A stretch of DNA of 64,000 nt from DTWD01 sp963662965 (GTDB taxonomy: Bacteria; Acidobacteriota; Vicinamibacteria; Vicinamibacterales; UBA8438): assembly GCA_963662965.1 (NCBI GenBank), contig OY759970.1:1984001-2048000 (forward strand), given 5' to 3'. The notes beneath the pieces are model-generated. The model did no database searches. It had not been told where the DNA came from and was given only the letters and a program-made list of their open reading frames with translations. Position numbers and translations under genes: made by a program. Of the stretch, positions 1-9,359 are shown piece by piece (within the stretch, counting starts at the first letter, position 1; the number at the start of each line of letters is the position of its first letter).

Positions 1-328
1 GGTCGGCGGCCTTCACGAAGGCGCTCGCCCGGCGCAGCAGGTTCGAATTGAAGCTGCCGCACAACCCCTTGTCGGCCGTCACCACGAACACCAGCGTCGG
101 TGCCTCGGGCGCGACCGGCGGCGCGAGCAGCGGATGCACCGCCGTTCCGACTTCAGCCGCGAGGTCGCTCAGCACGCGTTGCATCAGCAGCGCGAAGGGA
201 CGCGCGCCGACGATGCTGTCTTGCGCTCGCCGCAGCTTTGACGCCGCGACGGTTTTCATCGCTTTCGTGATCTGCTCGGTCGACTTGACGGCGCGAATCC
301 GGCGCCGGAGGTCTATCAATGACGGCAT
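1..328 (-). CDS. atpG: F1 ATP synthase gamma subunit, N-terminal part (cut by window edge)
   Basis: The minus-strand reading from an ATG at 328 begins MPSLIDLRRRIRAVKSTEQI and continues with TKAMKTVAASKLRRAQ and later VTADKGLCGSFNSNLLRRA. These are the N-terminal coiled-coil helix and the conserved DKGLCGSFN segment of AtpG, the central rotor shaft of F1. About 109 residues are inside the window and the C-terminal half lies beyond position 1. It follows atpA on the same strand after a 38-bp spacer holding a period-7 repeat, the usual atpH-atpA-atpG order. The family call is secure; its full length cannot be judged. Confidence 0.93.
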   Translation of the reverse strand, partial: MPSLIDLRRRIRAVKSTEQITKAMKTVAASKLRRAQDSIVGARPFALLMQRVLSDLAAEVGTAVHPLLAPPVAPEAPTLVFVVTADKGLCGSFNSNLLRRASAFVKAAD

Positions 329-344
329 GGACGCGATGTTCTCT

Positions 345-365
345 GGCTCAGGGCTCAGGGCTCGG
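345..365. repeat. Period-7 repeat (GGCTCAG x3) in the atpA-atpG spacer
   Basis: GGCTCAG at 345-351 and 352-358, then GGCTCGG at 359-365, form three head-to-tail heptamers directly after the atpA stop codon (367-369 on the minus strand). Similar GGNTCAN heptamers occur in at least seven other spacers of this window. Confidence 0.75.
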
Positions 366-366
366 G

Positions 367-1896
<1,530 letters not shown>

Positions 1897-1902
1897 GGTC
1901 TC

Positions 1903-2448
1903 TTACGTGCCCGTCATGAAACGCTGTCTCAGCCGACCGAGGTGATGCGCCAAGCTTCCGTCGAAAACGGTGCTGCCGATCTGCGTGACCATCCCGCCGA
2001 CGATGGCGTCATCGACCGTGGTCTGAATCGTCACTTTCCGGCCAGTCGCGGTGGCGAGCGTCTGGGTGATCGACTCCAAGCGCGCGGTATCGAGCGGCTC
2101 GGCGGTCGTAATGCGCGCACGCACGACGCCGAGATGGTCCATGAGGAGATCGCCATACACCTCTCGCAAGTCAGGCAACAGGCTGAGGCGGTCGCGGTCG
2201 GCAAGCATCAAGAGCAGCCGCGTCACGATGGCCGACGTCTCTGTCTTCGTCAGAATGGCGTCAACGACGACGCGTTTCCGCACCGACGGAATGGCCGGAT
2301 TTAGAAGGGTGCGGCTGAGTGCGGCGTGATCCTCGACGATCGTCTGGAACGCCGAGAGATCACGATCGGTCTGCTCGGGATCTCCGCTGTCGCGGCTGAC
2401 CTCGAACAGTGCTCGCGCATACCGCACCGCCGCCGCACGATTGGTCAT
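1903..2448 (-). CDS. atpH: F1 ATP synthase delta subunit (OSCP homologue)
   Basis: A 181-residue protein starting MTNRAAAVRYARALFEVSRD, the typical N-terminal helix of AtpH. The middle VDAILTKTETSAIVTRLLLMLADRDRL and the end GGMVTQIGSTVFDGSLAHHLGRLRQRF match the conserved C-terminal part of the stator delta subunit, which joins F1 to the b-subunit stalk. It is the first gene of an atpH-atpA-atpG run. No atpF (b subunit) lies upstream: a 185-bp spacer separates it from parB on the same strand. The b, a and c subunits must therefore be encoded elsewhere, or reached through another locus. Confidence 0.93.
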   Translation of the reverse strand: MTNRAAAVRYARALFEVSRDSGDPEQTDRDLSAFQTIVEDHAALSRTLLNPAIPSVRKRVVVDAILTKTETSAIVTRLLLMLADRDRLSLLPDLREVYGDLLMDHLGVVRARITTAEPLDTARLESITQTLATATGRKVTIQTTVDDAIVGGMVTQIGSTVFDGSLAHHLGRLRQRFMTGT

Positions 2449-2633
2449 CGTGAGTCAGCGCCTATCCGCTCGGCCCGCTCCGGGTTGAAGCCCATTGATT
2501 CCGCTGAACACAAGTAGGGCGGGAAGATCCAACCGTACGCCAAACAAGTATTTATACCACTGCGCCGGTAGGCCGGACAAGCGGACGTGCGAGACCTAAA
2601 GACGGGTTGCGCGACCACGTGCGGAGCGGTCGC

Positions 2634-3521
2634 TCAGCGGCGCGTCAGTTGCTCATAGAGCCGCTGGAGCTCGTTTTCCGACGTGAAGTTGATCTCGATC
2701 CGGCCGCTCTTTCCTCGGCGAACGATCCGCACTCTGGTGCCGAGCGAGAGACGGAGGCGCTCCTCTGCCGCCCGGGTGTGGACATCGCCTTCCGGATCCG
2801 CGGTCTCGGGCGCGCGCTTGGGCGTCCCGATGCGCCGGACGAGCGCCTCGGTTTCGCGAACCGACAGAGCTTGCGCGCGGATTTCGCGGGAGACGTGCCG
2901 TTGCGCGCGCCCATCAGAGAGACCGGCCAGGGCACGGGCATGCCCCATGGTCAGATGTCCCGCGGCGATGTCGGCCCTGACCTCCGGCGGCAGGCCGAGC
3001 AGGCGCTGGTAGTTGGCGACCGTGGCCCGGTCCTTCCCGACCGACTCCGCGATCTCCACCTGCGTCAGGCCAAACTCGTCCGCCAGGCGCTTGTAGGCGG
3101 CGGCTTCCTCGATCGGGTTGAGGTCTTCACGCTGAACGTTTTCGATGAGCGCAATCTCTAGCCGCTTCGTCTGCGGCACCTCGCGCACGACCACGGGCAC
3201 CCGCAGGAGGCCCGCGCGCTGGGCGGCCCGCCATCGGCGCTCGCCGGCGACGATCTCAAACCCTTTCTCGCCGCCGGTCTTCTGGGTCACCACGATCGGT
3301 TGAATCACGCCGTGTGACCGGATCGATTGCGCCAGCTCGTCCAGCTTGGCGTCGTCGACCGTGGTGCGCGGCTGGTCGCGATTCGGCTGCAAAAGGTCGA
3401 GGTCAACCTCGTGTGCCGGCGCGGCGGCAGAACCGGACGACGCCGAGGGGGCAGCCGACTCCGGTACGTCGGGAATGAGCGCGCTCAAGCCGCGTCCGAG
3501 CGCCTTGCGCTTCTCAGCCAT
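2634..3521 (-). CDS. parB: Chromosome-partitioning CTPase ParB
   Basis: This 295-residue protein has the parts of a chromosomal ParB/Spo0J in order: an N-terminal basic segment (MAEKRKALGRGLSALIPD), the CTP-binding GERRWRA motif at residues 93-99, the ENVQREDLNPIEEA motif at 127-140, a helix-turn-helix at about 152-175 (LTQVEIAESVGKDRATVANY), and a C-terminal dimerisation segment. ParB loads at parS, spreads as a CTP-dependent clamp and works with ParA to move the origin. It overlaps the parA stop by 8 bp, so the two are translationally coupled, and a perfect parS lies 90 bp upstream of parA. Confidence 0.96.
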   Translation of the reverse strand: MAEKRKALGRGLSALIPDVPESAAPSASSGSAAAPAHEVDLDLLQPNRDQPRTTVDDAKLDELAQSIRSHGVIQPIVVTQKTGGEKGFEIVAGERRWRAAQRAGLLRVPVVVREVPQTKRLEIALIENVQREDLNPIEEAAAYKRLADEFGLTQVEIAESVGKDRATVANYQRLLGLPPEVRADIAAGHLTMGHARALAGLSDGRAQRHVSREIRAQALSVRETEALVRRIGTPKRAPETADPEGDVHTRAAEERLRLSLGTRVRIVRRGKSGRIEINFTSENELQRLYEQLTRR

Positions 3522-4323
3522 GACTCATCGCTCCGGCAGGAACCGGGGCACGTCCGAGTCCGATGAACTCGCGCGCTAGCGATAGATACGCCTCGGCCCC
3601 TTTCGACTTGACGTCATAAAGGATCGCCGGGAGTCCATGACTCGGCGCTTCGCCGAGACGGACATTGCGCGGAATCATCGTCTCGAACACCTTGTCACCG
3701 AAGAAGTCACGAACCTCCCGGGCCACTTGCTGACCCAAGTTTGTACGACAGTCGGCCATCGTCAACAGGACGCCGGCGATCTCGAGTTCGGGGTTGAGGC
3801 TTCCTTGCACGCGTCGGAGGGTGGTGGTCAGCTCGGCGAGTCCCTCGAGGGCGAAATACTCGCACGTCAGCGGGATCAGCATCGCCTCGGCGGCCACCAG
3901 TGCATTGATGGTAAGAAGTCCGAGCGACGGCGGCGTGTCGATGAAGATGTAGTCGAAGCGATCCCGCACCTGCTGCAACAAAGGACGCAACCGGGTCTCA
4001 CGCCGCTCGAGCGAGACGAGCTCAATTTCAGCGCCCGTCAGGTTGCGGTCAGCTGGCAGCAGCGACAGGCCCGACACCCCGGTGGAAACGATGTAGGCAG
4101 CGATGTCAGGCGCTGGATCGACAGTGATGGCGTCGTAGATGGTGCCGGCTGCCGCAAAGTCACCTTTTCTTCCGATGCCGCTCGTCAGATTCGCCTGCGG
4201 GTCCATGTCGACCATCAGGACTGTTCGGTCGCCGAGGGAGAGTGACGCCGCCAGGTTGATGGTCGTCGTCGTTTTGCCGACACCACCCTTCTGATTCGCG
4301 ACGGCGAAGACATGCTTATTCAT
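3514..4323 (-). CDS. parA: Chromosome-partitioning ATPase ParA (Soj)
   Basis: A 269-residue P-loop ATPase. The deviant Walker A box KGGVGKTTTT sits at residues 12-21, followed by the A' motif VLMVDMDPQANLT and the Walker B-like FIDTPPSLG. ParA binds DNA non-specifically as an ATP dimer and is released by ParB, giving directional movement of origin regions. The short form without an N-terminal DNA-binding domain is the chromosomal Soj type. The 3' end overlaps parB by 8 bp. The AT-rich stretch just upstream (4324-4370) is the likely promoter region, and parS lies beyond it at 4411-4430. Confidence 0.97.
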   Translation of the reverse strand: MNKHVFAVANQKGGVGKTTTTINLAASLSLGDRTVLMVDMDPQANLTSGIGRKGDFAAAGTIYDAITVDPAPDIAAYIVSTGVSGLSLLPADRNLTGAEIELVSLERRETRLRPLLQQVRDRFDYIFIDTPPSLGLLTINALVAAEAMLIPLTCEYFALEGLAELTTTLRRVQGSLNPELEIAGVLLTMADCRTNLGQQVAREVRDFFGDKVFETMIPRNVRLGEAPSHGLPAILYDVKSKGAEAYLSLAREFIGLGRAPVPAGAMSHG

Positions 4324-4797
4324 TATGTTAAACGACCTACATTGTATTGGTTTAATGACCTAAAAAATAAGTTCTGTCGCATCGTACCACGATGCAACGA
4401 TCTGGTCAAGGATGTTCCACGTGGAACATCAGCGCTTTCTCGCTCTGGAGCGCGCCAAGTGCCGGCTTGTCAGAGGAGTTACGAGTGATGAGGACTGTAA
4501 GCGTGAACAGGCCGCCCGTGGGCGTTTCGGTTACCTATGGCTGGCTGCCCAATCCAGGAGCAATGGCAGTGTTGTCGAGCGTTCCTGTCACGTATCCTAC
4601 GCAACAAGGCTGACGACGACAACAACGAGTGCGACCGGGACGCGTTGTCGCGTCCTGAGTTCCATGCAGTCACCGCCGGCTGCTTGGCTGGGGTCAGGAT
4701 TCGTCCCGCTTACAAGACGCACTGAGACCCCTGGACTGACGGCGCACGCGGCTTCTGCGGTTATCCGTGTTCTATTGTATTCGCTATATTTTCGTCA
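4324..4797. other. parA-rsmG intergenic region with parS
   Basis: This 474-bp gap between the start of parA and the end of rsmG holds no convincing gene. The first 50 bp are AT-rich and probably contain the parA promoter. A single parS lies at 4411-4430. The remaining 360 bp to the rsmG stop show no recognisable gene, RNA or repeat; open frames crossing it look like chance frames. Confidence 0.6.
4411..4430. promoter_or_regulatory. parS: parS centromere site
   Basis: GATGTTCCACGTGGAACATC is a perfect 20-bp palindrome. Its 16-bp core TGTTCCACGTGGAACA (4413-4428) differs from the widely conserved parS TGTTTCACGTGAAACA only by the symmetric T-to-C and A-to-G change seen in many ParB systems. 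It stands about 90 bp upstream of parA and about 8 kb from the candidate origin, as expected for origin-proximal parS. I saw no second copy while reading the window. Confidence 0.93.
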
Positions 4798-5448
4798 TCA
4801 ACCAACGCTGAGCTTGCGGATAATCACCAGCCGACTACGAAGTGATTCGACCAGTGGATATGTCGCTTCCCACACGAGGGGCGGCTGGAGGTCCCGAGGC
4901 GCATCGGCGGTACCGGCACCCCCCAGAAACAGCGCCAATACGCCACCCGGCGCCACGAACGCCTGTAGGCTACGCAGCACCCCCGCCTCGACCCGCACCG
5001 CGCGCACTGTGAGAATCTGGTGAGCCTCGTGGAGCTCCGGTCGTGTCAGGAGTGCTTCGTAACGGCTGCCTTCGACCGTCGACCGCTTCAGCTCCAGTTG
5101 CCGCATCGCCTCCCGCAGAAACGCGCCCTTCCGGGTCTTCCCTTCGACCATCCGGACCGCGAGCTCCGGACTTGCGATCTGCAGTGGAATCGCCGGCGAG
5201 CCACCCCCCGAGCCGATGTCGATGAGCTGGCCCCGTCCAGGCAACCGTCGCGCCGCCGCCAGTGGCTCGACGATCAATCGATCCAGCCCGGCCTCGCTGT
5301 CGTCCAACGCGGTCAAGTTCATCCGCGCGTTCCAGCGTCGCAGCAGTGCCACGTACGTCGCCAGCCGGAGCGCGACGTTCGGGTCGAGATCCACCCGAGC
5401 CCGTTCGGCACGCTTGAGCAGCCGCGTCTTCAAATCCCGCTTCCCCAA
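4798..5448 (-). CDS. rsmG: 16S rRNA (guanine527-N7)-methyltransferase RsmG
   Basis: A 216-residue Rossmann-fold methyltransferase. The SAM-binding motif LIDIGSGGGSPAIPL lies near residues 95-110, after the family N-terminal helical part ending in RRWNARMNLTAL. RsmG adds the N7 methyl to G527 of 16S rRNA, and its loss gives low-level streptomycin resistance in other bacteria. It follows mnmG by 30 bp on the same strand, the classic gidA-gidB pair. Length is normal and the sequence has no breaks. Confidence 0.94.
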   Translation of the reverse strand: MGKRDLKTRLLKRAERARVDLDPNVALRLATYVALLRRWNARMNLTALDDSEAGLDRLIVEPLAAARRLPGRGQLIDIGSGGGSPAIPLQIASPELAVRMVEGKTRKGAFLREAMRQLELKRSTVEGSRYEALLTRPELHEAHQILTVRAVRVEAGVLRSLQAFVAPGGVLALFLGGAGTADAPRDLQPPLVWEATYPLVESLRSRLVIIRKLSVG

Positions 5449-5478
5449 CCGCTCGGTCTCCGTTTCGTCGGTGTCCCG

Positions 5479-7326
5479 CTATCTGGAGACGTGCGCGCCA
5501 AGGAGCGCGACAGCCCCGGCGGTGATACCCGGAATTCGTGACGCCTGTCCCAGCGTCTCCGGCCGCGTTTCCGTCAGCCGTTCGACAACCTCCCGGGACA
5601 ATCCGGCCACACCGTCGTAGACGAAGTCGGTCGGTATGCGCCGTTGCTCAAGACGGCTCGCGCGTGTCACCGTCGCTGCCTGCCGCTTGAGGTAGCCGGC
5701 GTACTTGAACTCGCTCTCGACGCTCCGCAGATCGATCCCTCGCTCACCCGCAGAAAGCTCGAGCGGTAGTTGGCCCTGCTCGACGAGCGATTCGAGAGCT
5801 ACATCCGGCCTCCGCAGTGCCTGCGACGCCCGCAACCGCGCACCGTCGTGAACGGTGACCGTCGTCCGCTCCACACACCGCATGTTTCCCTCGAAGCGCC
5901 GGCGCCGTTCGACCAACCGTTGCCACCGATCGTCGCCCACGAGCCCAATCTGCCGGCCCTTCGTCGTGAGCCGCAGGTCGGCGTTGTCGATTCGCAGCAT
6001 CAGCCGATACTCGGCGCGCGACGTAAACATCCGGTATGGCTCGAGACAACCGCGCGTTGTCAGATCGTCGGCCAGCACACCAATGTAGGCGTCGCTCCGC
6101 TCCAGTATCAACGGGGCCTCTCCCGCAACCTGCCGCGCGGCGTTGATCCCGGCCATGAGGCCCTGCGCCGCCGCCTCCTCGTACCCTGAGGTGCCGTTGA
6201 GCTGACCCGCCAGGAACAGTCCCGCCACGCTCTTCGTTTCGTACGTGCGTGACAGTTCCGTCGGTTGAATAAAGTCGTACTCCACTGCATAGCCGGGCCG
6301 CAGCATCACCGACTCCTCCAAGCCCGGCAGGGCGTGAATCAGCGCCTCTTGCACGTCAACCGGCAAGCTCATCGAGTAGCCATTGACATAGATCTCGTCG
6401 ACGCCAACGCCTTCCGGCTCGAGAAAAATGTGATGGCGCTCGCGATCGGGAAACCGCATGATCTTGTCTTCGAGCGACGGGCAATAGCGCGGTCCGATTC
6501 CCTGGATCTGTCCGTTGTAGAGCGGCGACCGATCGATGTTTTTCCGCACGAGGTCGTGCACATGCTCCGTCGTGTACAGAGAGTGACATGCGATCTGAGG
6601 ACGCTCGAGACGCTCGGTCATGAACGAGAAGGGAACGGGCGGGTCATCGCCGAATGCTGCGTCGAACCGTGTGAAATCGATACTGCGCCGGTCGAGCCGC
6701 GGCGGCGTGCCGGTCTTGAGACGCCCCCACCGAAAGCCGAGCTCCTTCAACGACTCCGCCAGATGGCAGGACGGCGGCTCGCCGGCGCGCCCCGCCGGCA
6801 CCTGCTTCGGACCGATGTGAATCAGCCCGTTGAGAAACGTCCCAGTGGTGATGACCACCGCCTCGGCCCGGAGCGTCGTACCCCCGCGGTTGCCCACAGC
6901 GTCTTCGAGCTCCACGCCGACGATGCGGGCGCCCTCGACCAAAAGCCTGCCGACGCGGGCGAAGACCCATTTAATCCGCGGCTCGCGTTGGAGCGCGGCG
7001 GCGACCCAGTCGCCGTAGGCACGCTTGTCGGCCTGCGCGCGCGGTGACCAGACCGCAGGCCCGCGACTCCGATTTAGCAGCTTGAACTGCAGGCCGGTGG
7101 CATCGATGGCGCGGCCCATGAGACCACCGAGCGCATCAATCTCTCGAACGAGATGGCCTTTCGCCGTCCCGCCAATAGCCGGGTTGCACGGCATGTGGGC
7201 AACCGTCGCTGCCGATAGCGTGCAGAGGCCGACGCGACGGCCCAGACGGGCTGCGGCGTACGCCGCCTCCACCCCTGCGTGTCCCGCGCCGACGACGATG
7301 ATGTCGAAATGAACGGACGTGTTCAT
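5479..7326 (-). CDS. mnmG: tRNA U34 carboxymethylaminomethyl-modifying enzyme, FAD subunit MnmG (GidA)
   Basis: This 615-residue protein opens with the FAD dinucleotide-binding motif VVGAGHAGVEAA (G13-A22) and has the family blocks MPCNPAIGGTAKGHLVREID, NRSRGPAVWSPRAQ, LKTGTPPRL, RYCPSLEDKI and FTSRAEYRLMLR. With MnmE it forms the complex that installs the cmnm5 group on U34 of several tRNAs. Its partner mnmE lies just upstream on the same strand. The 144-bp spacer between them is filled with period-7 repeats, and rsmG follows 30 bp after the stop. Confidence 0.97.
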   Translation of the reverse strand: MNTSVHFDIIVVGAGHAGVEAAYAAARLGRRVGLCTLSAATVAHMPCNPAIGGTAKGHLVREIDALGGLMGRAIDATGLQFKLLNRSRGPAVWSPRAQADKRAYGDWVAAALQREPRIKWVFARVGRLLVEGARIVGVELEDAVGNRGGTTLRAEAVVITTGTFLNGLIHIGPKQVPAGRAGEPPSCHLAESLKELGFRWGRLKTGTPPRLDRRSIDFTRFDAAFGDDPPVPFSFMTERLERPQIACHSLYTTEHVHDLVRKNIDRSPLYNGQIQGIGPRYCPSLEDKIMRFPDRERHHIFLEPEGVGVDEIYVNGYSMSLPVDVQEALIHALPGLEESVMLRPGYAVEYDFIQPTELSRTYETKSVAGLFLAGQLNGTSGYEEAAAQGLMAGINAARQVAGEAPLILERSDAYIGVLADDLTTRGCLEPYRMFTSRAEYRLMLRIDNADLRLTTKGRQIGLVGDDRWQRLVERRRRFEGNMRCVERTTVTVHDGARLRASQALRRPDVALESLVEQGQLPLELSAGERGIDLRSVESEFKYAGYLKRQAATVTRASRLEQRRIPTDFVYDGVAGLSREVVERLTETRPETLGQASRIPGITAGAVALLGAHVSR

Positions 7327-7327
7327 G

Positions 7328-7450
7328 GGTTCAAGGTTCAGCGCGAAACTAGCATCGGTTCAAAGGTTCAACGCGGTAGCGGTATCGATTCAGGGTTCCA
7401 GGGTTCGCCCTCCACGGCATCAGAACTTTGAACCAGCGCAAGCTCCGCGC
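7328..7450. repeat. Degenerate period-7 repeats (GGTTCAA type) in the mnmE-mnmG spacer
   Basis: GGTTCAA and GGTTCAG (7328-7341), two GGTTCAA copies (7357-7363, 7365-7371) and GATTCAG plus GGTTCCA (7387-7400) lie in one 144-bp spacer, with reverse-orientation traces (GAACTTTGAACC) near 7431. No gene is present in the spacer. Confidence 0.65.
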
Positions 7451-7470
7451 TGAACCGTAAATTCGAGCAG

Positions 7471-8859
7471 TCATTTACCTATACAGAACTGCTCGAAGAT
7501 CCGTTCCAGCACCGCGTCAGGCGTTCGCGCGCCGGAAATCTCCTCGAGCGACACGCGCGCCTCTTGCAGATCGGTGAGCACCAACTCCTCCGTCGCACCG
7601 GCCTGCGCGCTGTCGCCCGCGCGCATCAACGACGTCCGCGCCCGGTCGAGGAGCTCGATATGACGAAGGTTGGTGACTGCCGGGACGTCGCGTCCCGGCT
7701 TGGCCTGCACGTCGGCGTCTTCCAGAACCGCCACGAGCGCCTGCCGAACGGCATCCAGGTCCTCGTCGTCGTCCTTCAGGAGGCAGGCTTCGATGACAGG
7801 GTCCGCGCCGGCGACGCACGGCTCCCGGTCAGCGGTCCACGCGCCGGCCAGATCACACTTACTGACGACGATGAGGCGGCGCGTCTTACGTGTCGCGTCC
7901 AGCACCGCGCGATCCTCCGCCTCGAGCGGACGCGACCGGTCGAGCACGACGACAACCACGTCGGCCACGTCGACCGTCCGTTGCGCGCGCCTGACCCCTT
8001 CGGCCTCGATGCTGTCGCGCGACTCGCGGAGTCCCGCCGTGTCCACCAATGTGGTCGGGATGCCGCAGACGTCGATCGTTTCCGTGAGCAGATCGCGTGT
8101 CGTCCCGGGAATGTCGGTGACGATTGCGCGCGGTGCGCCGCACAGCTGATTGAACAGCGTCGACTTGCCGACGTTCGGTTTGCCGACAATGGCCACCTCG
8201 CACCCTTCGCGGAGCAATCGTCCACGACCGGCATCCGCGAGTAGTCGTGACAGACGTCCGGCCAACTCCCTCGCCTCGGCGCCGGCCGACGTCTCGTCCA
8301 CAAAGTGGTACCCCTCGTCGGGAAAATCGAGCGACGCCTCGAGCCGCGCGACGAGGTCGAACACATCACGGTCGATTTCGCCGACGGCGTTGGTGATCGT
8401 CCCCTCGAGTTGATCGAACGCGGCGCGCGCCTGCAGCGGCGTCACCGCGTCGACGAGGTCGGCGACCGCCTCTGCTTGGACGAGATCGACGCGGCCGTTG
8501 AGATAGGCGCGGAAGGTGAATTCGCCAGGTTCGGCGAGCCGGGCTCCCGCGACGACCGCCGCCGAAACGATCTGCCGCAGGAGTACTGGGCTGCCGTGCC
8601 CGCTGATCTCGATGACGTCCTCCCCGGTGTATGACCCCGGCTGGGGAAAGTAGGTGGCGACGACACGATCGATGGGATGCCCGTCGTCTGGCGCCACGGC
8701 GTCGGTGAGTGTGGCGCGGCGCGCTGCGAGTGGGGTCGACCGACGCAGAATGGAGCGAGCGACCGCGACCGACGCCGGTCCACTTACACGAACCACGCCG
8801 ATGCCGCCGGGACCTGGCGGCGTCGCGATCGCCACGATCGTGTCGTCGGTCGCGAACAT
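7471..8859 (-). CDS. mnmE: tRNA modification GTPase MnmE (TrmE)
   Basis: A 462-residue protein with the N-terminal tetrahydrofolate-binding domain (starting MFATDDTIVAIATPPGPGGIG and containing SYTGEDVIEISGHGS), a helical domain, and an inserted Ras-like G domain whose G1 motif GKPNVGKST is at 226-234. The C-terminus is FCIGK, which carries the conserved cysteine of the family. It acts with MnmG on wobble uridine of tRNAs. It sits between jag and mnmG as in most origin regions. All G motifs checked by eye are present and the length is normal. Confidence 0.97.
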   Translation of the reverse strand: MFATDDTIVAIATPPGPGGIGVVRVSGPASVAVARSILRRSTPLAARRATLTDAVAPDDGHPIDRVVATYFPQPGSYTGEDVIEISGHGSPVLLRQIVSAAVVAGARLAEPGEFTFRAYLNGRVDLVQAEAVADLVDAVTPLQARAAFDQLEGTITNAVGEIDRDVFDLVARLEASLDFPDEGYHFVDETSAGAEARELAGRLSRLLADAGRGRLLREGCEVAIVGKPNVGKSTLFNQLCGAPRAIVTDIPGTTRDLLTETIDVCGIPTTLVDTAGLRESRDSIEAEGVRRAQRTVDVADVVVVVLDRSRPLEAEDRAVLDATRKTRRLIVVSKCDLAGAWTADREPCVAGADPVIEACLLKDDDEDLDAVRQALVAVLEDADVQAKPGRDVPAVTNLRHIELLDRARTSLMRAGDSAQAGATEELVLTDLQEARVSLEEISGARTPDAVLERIFEQFCIGK

Positions 8860-8897
8860 GGGCAGAACCTTGAACCGACGGCAGCGCGCAAATCGCG

Positions 8898-9359
8898 CTA
8901 ATCGCCCGCGCTGATGACGACGGTCTTCATGAACGCGTCGCCGATACTCTCCGAAGAGACGTCGGAAATCTCGGCGACGGCGAGGTGCACGATGCGCCGG
9001 GCATACGGGTTGAGCGGCCCGACCTCTTGTGGCTCCCCCGTCTCACGCGCCCGCTCGGCCAATATCATCGCGGTCTCTCGCAGCTCCCCGTCCTTCCCCT
9101 TCCGGTAGTCGAGGCAGTCGACGACGATGTGCCCGCTAGGATGCTCGCGACGAAACGCGGCGTTCACTAGGTGTTGCAACGCATCAAGACCTTCGGCTTT
9201 GTTCTGCAGAAAAAGGTCGCATTCGTCGCCCTCGATGGTGATGCGCGTCCCGTCCTCGAGTTGCTCGGCGGCGACCGTGAGAGCCAAGCCCATGGCGTCG
9301 CCGACATCGCTCACGAACTGCGTCATGCGGGAGTTCAGATCGTCTATCACGGTCGTCAC
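8898..9359 (-). CDS. jag: Jag/KhpB-family RNA-binding protein (KH and R3H domains)
   Basis: I place the start at GTG 9359, which overlaps the yidC stop as GTGA; the frame runs open further upstream, but only across the yidC coding region. The protein is then 153 residues: a KH-like part (EGLDALQHLVNAAFR), then an R3H domain (RETAMILAERA, NPYARRIVHLAVAE). Jag proteins bind RNA and are linked to cell division and envelope control in other bacteria. There is no N-terminal Jag_N domain. The KH loop that is normally GxxG (IGRRG-like) reads LFLQNKAEG here, so the classic RNA-gripping glycines are missing. It lies between yidC and mnmE, the conserved place. Confidence 0.85.
   Translation of the reverse strand: MTTVIDDLNSRMTQFVSDVGDAMGLALTVAAEQLEDGTRITIEGDECDLFLQNKAEGLDALQHLVNAAFRREHPSGHIVVDCLDYRKGKDGELRETAMILAERARETGEPQEVGPLNPYARRIVHLAVAEISDVSSESIGDAFMKTVVISAGD

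Noticed and set aside
4412..5023. Plus-strand frame beginning MFHVEH inside parS
   Set aside because: The N-terminus is simply the translation of the parS palindrome, and the rest is antisense to rsmG or runs through non-coding DNA with no domain.
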